15,672 nucleotides of DNA from Brachionus koreanus. Lineage: Eukaryota > Rotifera > Eurotatoria > Ploima > Brachionidae. The stretch's first letter is position 1, and the number at the start of each line of letters is the position of its first letter. Location of the stretch: NCBI GenBank assembly GCA_016987375.1, contig PJRA01000196.1:1618780-1634451 (forward strand), written 5' to 3'. Positions 1-9,093 of the stretch are shown piece by piece. The notes under the pieces are model-generated. The model worked only from the letters and a program-made list of their open reading frames with translations. It was not told the DNA's origin and ran no database searches. The position numbers were made by a program, and so were the translations under genes.

Positions 1-69
1 AATGTCGGTAGAAACAAAAATAACGAAAAGTCTACTATAGCGGGATTACGTTAGTCTTCCTGCTTTGTC

Positions 70-88
70 AGTTTAGTTTAACTAAACT
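70..88. repeat. short perfect palindrome
   Basis: AGTTTAGTT, a single T, then AACTAAACT: a 9-bp perfect inverted repeat, extended by a GTC (67-69) and a near-matching GAC (90-92) outside it. It could be a small hairpin or the trace of a transposon end. No function can be assigned. Confidence 0.6.
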
Positions 89-178
89 TGACCGTAGAAT
101 ATTAACTATTATTATTATATTATTATTTTTCACAATTTAAAAAATTAATTATTGGTCCTAATTTTATTGAAAAAAAGG

Positions 179-209
179 ATAAAATAGCCAGAAGCACAGG
201 CTATTTTAT
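179..209. repeat. 11-bp hairpin with 9-nt loop
   Basis: ATAAAATAGCC (179-189) is followed by a 9-nt loop and its exact complement GGCTATTTTAT (199-209). It is stable for such AT-rich DNA. No gene adjoins it, so a terminator or regulatory role cannot be argued. The rest of 1-640 shows no coding frame; it holds an ATT-rich run (about 105-128) and AT-rich low-complexity DNA. Confidence 0.6.
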
Positions 210-639
210 TAAAATATTTGGTTGAAAAATGTGCACCATATGCATAAAATTACACTTGAAAAAAATCAAATGTCAAGTGCGAGTGTGAGTATTTGATAAT
301 ATTTGAACTTGCTCTCAAAGTATTCTCAAGTACATTCACATTTACACTTAAACAATTAAATTTTTTAAATATGACTTTTTTTTTGAGAACAAACTAAGGT
401 TTAAAATTAAATAATCTTTCGTAAATATTTGTATTTATGTAGTTTTAGAGTCAAAATGTGTAATTAACAATGTAAAAATATCGTAATTTTTAAAAAATAA
501 ATAAATTAATATTAAAATATTAAACTTTTCTCTTCATAAGATCTTGAGACTCTTTAAAACACTATTTTCAGCAAAATTAAAAGCAGGATTTGACCTTTAA
601 AATTAATCATTTGTACTTACAAGGAAATGACTCTTTGTT

Positions 640-1151
640 TAAAATTGATCTTTTTATTATAAAATTCAGAAAAATTAAGATCTCGATTAATATGCGAAGA
701 GTGACCATCTAATTTTAGAAGCTTTGCACCTTCAATTGAATCACAATTTAATACATTGTTTTGTCATTATATAAGTTAATATTTTCAACAATTGGGGAAC
801 TTCGACGAAAAAACATTTTTTTACTACCCGGAGAACATGTGAATCCTGTTTCATAAACATTATATACAATTTGTGGTTTATTTTCAAGAATTTTCAAAAA
901 ATTGTCAAAAACATTTTTTTTAGAAGCTAAAACACTATTTTCGCTATTATCGAGTTTTTTTTACCGATAATTCAGCATAATTTTTAACTATCTGTTTCAA
1001 ACCTTGTTTATCAATCACATAGCCTCAGTCGCCAACTTATTTGTTTACATGATCTAAAACTTTTTTCATTTAAACATTTAGACTGTTTTACCATACTTTT
1101 ATTTGTAGTTTCTTGCTCAGTCAAAGTTTTTCTACGAACTAAGAATGTCAT
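640..1151 (-). pseudogene. pogo/Tigger-type DDE transposase relic
   Basis: Read on the minus strand from an ATG at 1151, short coding-like blocks appear in shifting frames. Two catalytic landmarks of the DDE_1 (pogo/Tigger/CENP-B/Jerky) family are visible. One is a 'YNVYETGF' block (about 841-865), where the family has NVDETGF, so the first catalytic Asp is replaced by Tyr. The other is 'LDGHSSH' (about 692-712), the second catalytic Asp motif. The stretch before YETGF (LASKKNVFDNFLKILENKPQ) fits the usual lead-in. The family normally has about 100 residues between the two motifs and here they are only ~40 codons apart, so a deletion has removed the middle. Frameshifts, TAA stops and the lost Asp show it is dead. 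No terminal repeats were found. The family call rests on motifs seen by eye. Confidence 0.6.
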
Positions 1152-1418
1152 TTTCGTTGCCGTAATATAATTTAATATAATAGCTAATATTGAGATTTAA
1201 AATTAGGTTAAAGATGTGAATTATTAAAAAAAAATTTAAATTTTAAAATTTGAGAAATCATCTCATCCTCAAGCTTATCTCAAAAAAATAAAAATTTTTT
1301 TATTAAAATATCAATATAGATCGGGTTTTAATATAGTACAAAATCTTTAATTTTAAAAATATTAAATGAAAAATTTTATTAAAGTATAAATATTTTATAT
1401 TAAACAAAACAGAATTTA

Positions 1419-1536
1419 CAGCGGTTCTAATAAAAACGAAACGGTCCCAGGTCGACCGGCGATTTGCCGAACATTTTGCGTCACGGCCGACCTATTCATC
1501 CTACCAGTCCGTCCGACCAAACCGTCCATCAAAAAC
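1419..1536 (+). repeat. left terminal inverted repeat, 118 bp
   Basis: Begins CAGCGGTTCTAATAAAAACG after a TA dinucleotide. Reverse-complemented, the right end reads CAGCGGTTTTAATAAAAATG: the outermost 31 bp differ at only two sites, then similarity falls but continues through the GCGTC-CGGCCGACCTA block to CCATCAAAAAC. The inner part is GC-rich with repeated CCGACC/GTCCG words that could be transposase binding sites (inference). Confidence 0.9.
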
Positions 1537-1830
1537 GTTCAATCCGGCCATAAAAACCGTTCCATCCGTTCTATCCAGGCGTCCAAACCAACCTACCATA
1601 CCCTTCTATCCAGCTGGTCCTAAAAAATAAATAAATTAATTAAAAAAAATAAATTTTAAAAGCTATAATTTATTTATAATTTTACAAATTATTTAATTTT
1701 ATTTAGTTTTTTTCCCACTAGCTGTCCTAACCGACCGACTCAGCCGTGCCAACTGACCGACCCAGCCAACCAAACGCGTAGATCCAGTCGTTCAAAATAC
1801 CGATCAACTCATCCAATCGGTTTAGCTAAA
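1537..1830. repeat. subterminal GC-rich degenerate short repeats
   Basis: Two GC-rich blocks (about 1537-1620 and 1715-1825), separated by AT-rich DNA, are built from diverged copies of words such as CCGTTCCATCC, GTCCGACC, CCGACCGACTCAGCC and CCAACC at a spacing of roughly 10-12 bp. They continue the word content of the left inverted repeat and have no counterpart of this size at the right end, so the left end of the element has been expanded. No coding frame is seen. Possible roles are arrays of transposase sites or simple slippage growth. Confidence 0.6.
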
Positions 1831-1895
1831 AAAGTAAATTAATGTTTATTTGAAAAAAAAAGCTTATTTTAAAATTTTTTTTATTTCATTTTTTT

Positions 1896-3327
1896 TTAAT
1901 TTTTAAAATACAAATAATAAAAATAATTATAATAAAAATTTAAGTTTTTTCTTTGTTTTTTTCTTGCATTTACGCTATAGTCCCACATCTTCTTCCAGTC
2001 GGTTATTCTTTTTATCATACATTGCTTTTCAAAGAAGTCTATAACAAAAAATTAGATTTTATTTCATTTAATTATAAACAAACTTTTTATTCTTTGAATT
2101 GAACTTGGAAAAAGTTTTCTTAATTTATCCAGTTCCATATTATTTGAAGCTTCGGGAACTTCTCCTTTTATGTAATCTATTAATAATTTTTTAAAAAACT
2201 GCCTGTACTCATCAATCTAATTTATAAGAGATTATCATTGAATTTTAATAATTGGTTAAATTTTTTACTCTATTTGTGTCATCTTGTTTTATATCAGCAT
2301 CACTTTCGCCTGACGTATCAACCCTTATTTCGATTTGATTGTATTCAATTGGGTGATCTGGGGTTCCTTTTTCGCTTATTTCATTATCTTGAGTTAAAAC
2401 CTAGAAAAAAGTTTTAGCTTTTAGTCACAGTAATTTTTTATTTTTTCTTACTTTTAAAATTTGCGGGAGACATCCAAGTGAATCCAATTTAGAACTTATT
2501 TCACTTAACTTTGTCTGAAGTTTTTCCACTTTCTCCTGTAACTTTAAAAAATATCTATCTTTGGAAAATATTTTAAATTTAAATAGAGAAAAATGTAAAT
2601 ACTTCTTTATATTGTTTAAAATATTGGTTGACCATTCTTTTCAGAATATAATTTTGTTCCTTCTTCTCGTGTAAATTCCTCCAATCACTATTGTCTCGCA
2701 TTGACAGCATTTGAAAAGATTGTGATAATGGGAGTTTCCTTTTTATTGAAATAGCCTGACCTCCAGATGTGGCATTGGCGAAAGTTAAAGGTTGAACCAT
2801 TTTATCTGAAGTTGGTTCTTCAGTCTCTTGAGGATTCTCTTCAAATTATGAAGATGTCCTTGATTCAGCAGTATGCGAGCATTTACTGGATTTACTGGTG
2901 GGTTATCATTTGGATTGTCGGTTTCATGAATCAAGATACAAGAAGGTTCATTCCTTGTTTCTTTAGAAAGTAACTGCGCTAGGAGTTCATATTTTTTGTT
3001 CTAGCGCAGACTTAAACCGACACTACACCATTGATGCTTAACTAGAAAAGTAAAAAAACATTTTAAATAATTTCTAAATTAATTAATTTTTGATTTAATA
3101 AATTTAATTTTTACTTCTTCTATATTTCTAAAGTTTTTGCAGTCCTCAATGGAGATATTGCAAACTGATCCTAAGTATTTTTCTAATACTTTCGGACAGT
3201 TTAATAAATTTGGCTGTTCCTTAAAGACTCTTACTAAAATAAATTCTTTAATATTTGTTTTATTTGCCGACATTTTTTGATATTTTTTAAATTTTGTTTT
3301 ATATCTAAATTCATTCAAAAAATTCAA
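1896..3327 (-). pseudogene. second gene of the Tc1-type element, six exons, damaged
   Basis: Not recognised. Exons on the minus strand: 3327 (or an internal Met at 3273) to 3115, 3036-2603, 2541-2452, 2400-2269, 2216-2084, 2038-1896, each joined by GT-AG introns of 78, 61, 51, 52 and 45 nt with the frame kept at every junction. Exon 1 (MSANKTNIKEFILVRVFKEQ, then PNLLN and a C-terminal SIEDCKNFRNIEE) is weakly like a MADF/Myb-type DNA-binding domain. Exons 2-3 end in a heptad-rich coiled coil (KELQEKVEKLQTKLSEI); exon 4 is acidic; exons 5-6 are basic and helical. Damage: TAG at 3003-3001, TAA at 2848-2846, and a one-base frameshift near 2875. It starts back-to-back with the transposase, 14-68 bp away. 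A DNA-binding accessory protein, as in PIF/Harbinger, is an inference by analogy; a captured host gene is the alternative. Confidence 0.6.
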
Positions 3328-3341
3328 AAATTAGATTAAAA
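3274..3341. promoter_or_regulatory. putative divergent promoter inside the element
   Basis: The only DNA between the start of the minus-strand gene (ATG at 3273, or 3327 if the upstream in-frame start is used) and the transposase ATG at 3342. With 14-68 bp available, both genes would share one bidirectional promoter. The stretch is AT-rich with no recognisable core motif, so this is inferred from gene layout alone. Confidence 0.35.
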
Positions 3342-4632
3342 ATGGATTATCACAAGCAAACAAAGCAGAAAATAGGAGAATGTATAAAGAAATTATGTCT
3401 TAAAGGGTATTAGGCTAGCGAAATCCATTCAAAAGCAATTGAATTATATACTGAGCATTTGGTACCAAAGCTTGGAGTAAATCTAAATAATTAACAAATA
3501 AAAAATTTTTCATTAATTAAATTAAGGTAATTAGATAAAGAATTTTCCTCCTAAAAAAAAGACAGTATAATCTTTTAAATGGGTTTTTTGTTAGACGTTA
3601 CGGCTCTTCCAAAAATGTTTCGCCCGTAATCAGAGACTTTTAAAGAGTTTTTTTTTAAATGTATTGAAAATTGTCTAATTTTAATTTTAGAATTAAATCG
3701 AATTTTCTAATGGATTTAAGATTGCACGGGAGATAGCTCTTGAAGTTAGAAAAGTTTTCTCAGTTAAATTAGGTCAATCTACTATTTGCAGCTACCGTAA
3801 AAGAAAAATTCTGAATTCTAAAATATTATCGTTTCTAAGATTTTTATTTTCAGAAATGGGTTATTTCTGTCGGAGAGCTCGATCAATGCCCAATTAAAAC
3901 ATTAATAAAATATTGAAATAGATCAATTTGCAAGAAGACACAGATATGCAGATATGAATCGATTCATTTTCGGTGATCAAGCCAAAATAGAAATAAATAC
4001 TTTCGCTCTTTACCATTTTAGGAAAAAAGCATCCAAACCAGGTTGTGTCGGGATTCGTGAAAAGAGCTCATTAAAGGTGAATGTTTGGGCGGCTATTAGC
4101 TGTTAAGGATCTTCGAAATTTTGTGTAAATTTTCCTAAAAATCTTAATTCCTAATGATTCTATTTTTTGGTTAAAGATATTTACAACAAATATGAATCAA
4201 TATTTATATAAGTATACATTAGAATTTTATTTGATGCCATTCCTGAAATATAACTTTCAGGGACAAGAATTAGAAAATTCTTATCTATTTAGGAAAATGA
4301 TCCGAAGCATAGTTCAAATCTCTGTAGTCAGTTTTAAAAAGAAAATGGAGTTAACTGGGTAAATATTTTTCAAAAATTAACATAAAATAAATTAATTTTT
4401 TTAAGTTAAAAACACTACTAACTTCAGCGGATTTCAATCCAATAGAAATGCTATTGAGCGATTTGAAAACATTTGTAAGAAAAAAAGATGTAGGACAATA
4501 GAAGATCTTACAACAACTATTAGAACATTTGAAAAAAGCTTAACTCCAAGAAAATGCAAAAAATTTATTGACCATTTGAAGAAAGTTTTGAATATTGTAG
4601 CAAAAAATAAGGGTGATTGTTCAAATGAATAA
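3342..4632 (+). pseudogene. Tc1-like DDE transposase with introns, inactivated
   Basis: The transposase cuts the element ends and inserts at TA. The reading begins MDYHKQTKQKIGECIKKLCL at 3342. Recognisable blocks: an HTH-like stretch (about 3700-3805, ending STICSYRKRK); RFIFGDQAKI (about 3960) at the usual FTDES position of the first catalytic Asp; SLKVNVWAAIS (about 4070-4103), equivalent to the family's VHVWGAIS; ENDPKHSSNLC (4293-4325), the second Asp; and SADFNPIEMLLSDLK (4424-4468), carrying the final catalytic Glu of the DDE/NPIE motif, followed by a TIEDL...FEKSLTPRKC tail ending at TAA 4630-4632. A clean intron lies at 4359-4405 (47 nt) and others are likely. Stops at 3411-3413 (TAG), 4104-4106 (TAA), 4290-4292 (TAG) and 4335-4337 (TAA), plus a lost base in the A-run near 4480-4487, make it non-functional. 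Exon limits in the first half are uncertain. Confidence 0.8.
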
Positions 4633-4637
4633 ACTTT

Positions 4638-4643
4638 AATAAA
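4638..4643 (+). terminator. polyadenylation signal of the transposase gene
   Basis: AATAAA lies just after the transposase stop codon (4630-4632), with another AATAAA about 40 bp on. The spacing fits a short 3' UTR ending before the right terminal repeat. In DNA this AT-rich the hexamer is common, so support is modest. Confidence 0.35.
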
Positions 4644-4750
4644 GCTAAAACTTTTAAATAATTTTATAAAATAAAATTTGGAATAAAAAAATAAATCTCC
4701 AAAAATTTTTTATTTAAAAAAAAAACCAACTTAACATATTTGTAAATTCA

Positions 4751-4868
4751 GTTTTTGATGGCCGGGTCGGTCGGATGGAACGGTTTTGATGGGCGGCTAG
4801 GTCGGCCGGGACGCAAATGGTCAGAAAATCGCGGGCTTGGGACCGTTTCATTTTTATTAAAACCGCTG
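4751..4868 (-). repeat. right terminal inverted repeat, 118 bp
   Basis: Reverse complement of the left repeat: the outer 31 bp differ by two transitions and the end is followed by TA (4869-4870). Inside, TCGGTCGGATGG and GGTCGGCCGGGACGCAAATGG match the left repeat's CCGTCC and GCGTC-CGGCCGACC blocks with diverged spacing. Any minus-strand reading across here is repeat sequence, not a gene. Confidence 0.9.
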
Positions 4869-5229
4869 TATATAATTGATAAAAATTCTAAATAGACTAA
4901 TTTTTTTTCATTTAAAAGCTGAACCACTTTTAAGTTTTCTATATTTTTTTGTAACTTAGGCATTATCAATTAAAACATTGTGTTTTATAAACAAAATTAT
5001 TATATTTTTAATTTTTCTAAATACATTTTAAATAAAAAATATTCCTTTTTTTTTAAAACAAATAATAAAAAATTGCCAATTTTTTTTTTAGGCTTTTCCC
5101 AATTTCTTGGTTTCAAATCGTCAATCATCCAATTCTCTTCATTTATCGAAAACACTGTTTTAAAATGATTTGATTTAAAAAAAAGTTTTTAAGTATTTTG
5201 TTTTTTTTTTTAATGATTTTAGGTATGAA

Positions 5230-5960
5230 ACCATCATTAAATGTCATATTATTACTTTTTTCAATCACAATCTAAATATTTATGTTTATTGCAAGAAAGC
5301 TGAAAATTTCTTTTTTTGAAATAAAAATATTATAAAGATTTGCTTTATAGGACATTAATCTGTTAAATATTTTGCATTTAGAAAACACATGATTAACTTG
5401 GAACTTAATTAAGTGTCTAACTGACATAACGTATTCTGAAGCCCAACAAGTAATTCATTTATGTTTGTTTTCTTAAATTTGATTAAAGTCCTTAATCCAA
5501 ATCGTTTTAGCCATATCCTAGTTATTTCTTTTAATCAAATTTATGAGACTTAAGATATTAATATTTGATTGGTTAATACATTAGTTTAGACATTTCATAT
5601 AATTTTTGAAAAATTTGATGAACATCAAATTCCGAATAGAAAATTATCAATTGTATAAGTGCTACATGAACATTACCTTTTTCGTTAAAATGATCAGTAA
5701 AATACCTAAAGCATTGTTTCAATTGATTAGATCATATTGTTATCTATTTACGAATAATCTCTATATCGATATTGGGAAAAACTTATATGTTTTCTTCTTC
5801 AAGTCTAACGAATTTATATTTTCTTCTTAATAAATTATTTTTTACAATTTTAGCTGTAAATCATTCTCAACATTTAATTTTTCTTTCATTCTTTCAGCTA
5901 TCATTTTTCTATTGTTTTTATCAGAAAATATCAAAATATGTTCTTGTCTAAAAGAAAATT
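5230..5960 (-). pseudogene. unidentified coding-like relic
   Basis: The minus strand reads for long stretches with a protein-like composition, interrupted by TAA, TAG and TGA. Examples are ASEYVMSVRHLIKFQVNHVF (about 5445-5385) and, upstream, ERMKEKLNVENDLQLKL (about 5900-5850). A further stretch with NEENWMIDDLKPRNWEKP (about 5140-5085) lies in another frame. No family is recognised and no conserved motif is visible. It is most likely the remains of a transposon or an old gene copy. Between 4871 and 5230 nothing else was found. Confidence 0.25.
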
Positions 5961-6359
5961 ATTTCAACTTTTTTGACAATAGCAGTAAATGCCTTTTCAA
6001 AAAAAAATATATAAGATGTAAGAATTTTTTACTGATTATTTACCATTAGTTATGTTTTTAAGCTGATCATATTTTGTCATTAGACAAAGAGCCTGCAATT
6101 TCACTGCTTTGAGTAAGTAATAAATGTTTTATTTTCTAGATAATCTGAGACCAAGTCCGACTGAAGTGAATTTCTTTACTGATATATACAACGATGAACT
6201 TATTTTCAACTTTTTAATTGCAAGCATTCAGCTAAGCAAGTTTTAAACCAAAAAAAGTATACTAATAATGATTGATTTTTTCTTCTTTTATTATTATTTT
6301 TCATATTTTTTAATAAAAATGCGATTTAAAATTAATTTAAATTCATTGATATTAAACCC

Positions 6360-7160
6360 ATTTATTCATAAAGAAAGTTCGTCATCAACTTGCACAAGAT
6401 CGGAAAACATATAAAAATTTATGACTAAATACACTTTGTTCCGAAAAATTCAAAATTCTTTTTAATATTTTCTGCATCAAGGTTTATTTCATTAGTATAC
6501 TGAAAAGTTATCTAAAGCTCTTCTTTTCTAATCCAACCATAATCGTTTAAATGATTAAAAAAAATAAACTTACTACCAGGTTGTACAAAAACATTTGTTT
6601 AAAAATATAAATCAATTACACACTCAGCATTTAAAATTTTTAATTTTTTTGATTTATTTAGTTTTTTACGAATCAGGCTCTTGTTAAACCAATTTTAAAT
6701 CCAATCATTTTTTTTTAATGAATTCTTTAACTTTTTAGAATTATTTAGTAGCTCTAATAATTTTTTTGATTTGATCATAAAAAAATGATTTTTATTAATA
6801 CGATTTTGCCGTATTTTGCATCCCATTAAGGCTCAGATAGGTTTTCTTATTGACATTATCAATTGACAGCGCTTGTAATCTGTTCAATAGGTACTTTTTC
6901 AACTCCTCTTTTAATTTCCTCGATAAATTCTTCTTCTATTCGTTTTTGCTTTTTCGCCAAAACTGGAAAAATCGAAATCTTTTGAAAACATGGGCCTCTT
7001 TCAGAGGAGGAATTTTTTCTTTTTTCGTAAGATGAGATGGTTTTTTTCGAAACTTAACCACAAAGCATTTGAAAAATTTCAGAATTTTTTAAACCATTTT
7101 GATGATGTTAAATAGTTAGTTCACGTAAAGCTTGTTGTTTTGGCCGTCCAATTTTTATTG
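6360..7160 (-). pseudogene. second Tc1/mariner-like transposase relic (N-terminal part clearest)
   Basis: On the minus strand a frame beginning KIGRPKQQALRELTI (about 7155-7110) continues through NGLKNSEIFQMLCG and VSKKTISSYEKRK to KVPIEQIT (about 6895-6873). This is the layout of a homeodomain-like helix-turn-helix of Tc1/mariner transposases: GRP hook, helix, 'S-EI-L', turn, 'TI' recognition helix. TAA interrupts the frame after RELTI and after MLCG. Below 6870 the reading breaks up with many stops and no DDE motif could be placed. TTGCACAAG (6390-6398) and its complement CTTGTGCAA (7224-7232) flank the relic in inverted orientation and may be remnants of its ends. The plus-strand reading at 6850-7035 is its antisense shadow. 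Confidence 0.5.
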
Positions 7161-7555
7161 TTTATATTTTTTTAAATTTTTGATATTATTTAAATTAATT
7201 TATAATCCTCATTAGTTATAGAGCTTGTGCAAAGCAAATTAATACTTTTAGTTTAATTTTTTAATAAAGAGCAATGAAAAGTCAAAATTTAGTTAAATTA
7301 GGAATTTAATTTTTTTATTTTTAAAAAATAAACAGAAAAAAATTTTAGAAAAATATTCTGATAGATTTTGATATCATTTTTTATTAAAAATTAAGTCAAA
7401 TTATAAAGATCTTTTATTCATTTTTTTTCGAGCAAATTGTGAAAAAAAAATAAAAAAAAAATTGGCAATTTTTTTTTTCATTCGGTGTATTTTTTATCAA
7501 GGAATTTAAAAATCATAATAAAAAGAATCAATTCATATTAGTTCGACTTAAAATT

Positions 7556-7592
7556 GGGGCACATTTTTCATGAAAATGAGACACTGTCATTT
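7556..7592. repeat. GC-enriched patch with a palindrome, possible transposon end
   Basis: GGGGCACATTTTTCATGAAA runs on into ATGAGACACTGTC. It contains the palindrome TTTTCATGAAAA and stands out from the AT-rich surroundings. The look is that of a mariner-type terminal repeat, but no inverted partner was found. The wider stretch 7160-8085 holds no coding frame. Confidence 0.25.
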
Positions 7593-7860
7593 TTATTTAT
7601 TTTAGGTAATCATTTAATAGCATTATTTTAAAATTATAAGTGTATAAAGTTTTAAGCCAATATTTAATTTTGATCAGAAGATTCTTAAAAAAAACAAAAA
7701 TTTTTTTGAAAATAGACTTTTATTTTAAAACCTTAAAATTTTGACGTTTTTTAATTATAACTTCTGGAAAAATTATTAGTTTAAAATAAACTATAGCTTA
7801 TTTTAATCAGGATAAAATACTGTACTACATGATATATCATACTAGTATTCCAATTTAACT

Positions 7861-7920
7861 AACCTTCGAGGACAACTTCAGGGTCAGGATATGCGTCCGA
7901 ACTGGGCGTATGACATGGAA
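7861..7920. other. isolated GC-rich patch
   Basis: About 55 bp with near-balanced base composition (AACCTTCGAGGACAACTTCA ... GGGCGTATGACATGG) sits in AT-rich spacer. It reads without stops on the minus strand as HTPSSDAYPDPEVVLEG, then stops. That is too short to name. It may be a fragment of a coding or repeat sequence that has not drifted to local composition. Confidence 0.25.
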
Positions 7921-8084
7921 AAAAATGAAAAACTAAAAAAACTATTATTATTTTCGAAAAAAATACAAAATTCTGTATAAGACTACAAATTTTCATAATT
8001 TTATCTTAATCCCATCATGGTTTTTTTTCAAAGTTTCGGACAAGCAATATTGAGCACCCGTTTATATCATTATCATAACATTGA

Positions 8085-8450
8085 TTTTATATTACTGAGA
8101 CTTCATGTAGATTTAGTGTCACTATTAAAGCTACTATTAAAGCGCTTTCAAGTAAAATTTGGCACGCATTACATCTTAATAATAATTTCCAATCTTCAAT
8201 TGTTTAATCATCATTAATGCCATTTCTTAGTCTTTGTAAAATTCCAATAAATTTTTTTTGCTCAGTATCGTCATTACAAGATTCTTGTCTAATCAATACT
8301 TTTTAACAAATCGCTTTATCGTCGAGTAGGAATTTTTTTGGTCCATTAATTCAGGTTGTGATAACAAAAAGTATTCTTCTTAAATGATATAGGTAATACC
8401 TTTAAATTTTCTTTATAATTCTTGTAGTTTTTAGCCATACAATGGTGAAT
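8085..8450 (-). pseudogene. Helitron-type PIF1-like helicase relic
   Basis: Helitron transposons encode a fused Rep/PIF1-like helicase. On the minus strand, a LQEL-(stop)-RKFKGITYII stretch (about 8431-8385), followed by EEYFLLSQPELMDQ, has the shape of the helicase motif II region (LQ..F..v.yvIiDE.SMl). In a shifted frame, NDDTEQKKFIGILQRLRNG (about 8270-8215), then TIEDWKLLLR (about 8205-8172), match the typical 'Q....FR.lL.rLR.G....eDW.lL..R' block. A third frame gives LIVTLNLHEVSVI (about 8125-8087). The order is right for one helicase domain read from high to low coordinate. Stops and at least one frameshift show decay. Similarity was judged by pattern only. Confidence 0.55.
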
Positions 8451-8459
8451 AAACTTATT

Positions 8460-9093
8460 TTCTAATCTGTTTTATTTTAAATAATGTATCAAGTGTGAGC
8501 TTTTTAATTAAAAAAGCTGCTTTAGCAGTTGGCGCTCATCTCTTTAGCTTATATTTTAAAAGTTTAGAAATTACGTTAACTATTAACCATTAATTTTTTG
8601 TATAATCTTTTCAGAATTTTAAATGCAAAAGGATAGAAATGAATTTCTATTAATTAAAACTTTTACCATTTGATTTAAGACAAAAAATCAATTTACATTT
8701 TTCTAAATAGTTTAGAAAATAACTTTAATATAATAATTATATAAAAGACTTAATTTATAATTCTCTTAATAGTTTAAAAGTGTAAATAGACACTTTGTTA
8801 CATAAAGCATTTTAAGATCGCACTTTAATCAATTTTCAATTCTTGAGCTTCAAAATTTTTGATCCTTTTTAAATGATTCACTTATTAAACTAACTTTAAA
8901 ATTTTACTCAAATTTTAATTTGAATAATAGTATCATAACTTTTGTATTTTTAACGTAAATAGTATTATAAGAAACCATTTAGCTATTTTATTAAAATTTA
9001 TTAATTAATTTTATAAGAATTAAAATTATTCACCATGGATACATTTATGAAATTTTTCTTTAAAATAAAATGTAATAAAAAATGGTTTAATTT
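8460..9093. other. AT-rich spacer upstream of MEIOC
   Basis: About 630 bp with no convincing coding frame and no recognisable RNA gene. It must include the MEIOC promoter and 5' UTR, but no TATA box or initiator can be told apart from the AT-rich background. A well-placed CACCATGG at 9032-9039 opens only a short frame (MDTFMKFFFKIKCNKKWFNL) that stops before the MEIOC start; it could be an upstream ORF. Confidence 0.4.

Larger units (their letters stand above)
1419..4868. mobile_element. Tc1/mariner-type element, complete with both ends
   Basis: A 3450-bp unit runs from CAGCGGTT at 1419 to its complement ending CCGCTG at 4868. Each end is preceded or followed by TA (1417-1418 and 4869-4870), the target-site duplication of the IS630-Tc1-mariner superfamily. 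The 118-bp terminal inverted repeats are GC-rich islands in AT-rich DNA. Inside are a Tc1-like transposase gene on the plus strand and a second, divergent multi-exon gene on the minus strand. Most Tc1/mariner elements are 1.3-2.4 kb with one gene, so this one is long and has a passenger. Both genes carry in-frame stops and at least one frameshift each, so this copy is probably not active. Confidence 0.85.

Noticed and set aside
2767..2973. Plus-strand reading of 68 codons
   Set aside because: It lies antisense to exon 2 of the minus-strand gene in the Tc1-type element, whose spliced frame is far more convincing.
4748..4969. Minus-strand reading rich in Pro, Arg and Ser
   Set aside because: It runs through the right terminal inverted repeat; the odd composition comes from the GC-rich repeat words.
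4980..5168. Plus-strand Phe/Lys/Asn-rich reading
   Set aside because: Its composition is what AT-rich spacer gives by chance, and the opposite strand reads more like protein.
6850..7035. Plus-strand Phe-rich reading
   Set aside because: Antisense shadow of the Tc1-like helix-turn-helix relic on the minus strand.
7540..7565. Possible tRNA or SINE B-box (AGTTCGACTT)
   Set aside because: No A-box at the right distance and no cloverleaf pairing; no tRNA or rRNA gene was found anywhere in the window.
8017..8217. Plus-strand Leu-rich reading
   Set aside because: Antisense shadow of the Helitron helicase relic.
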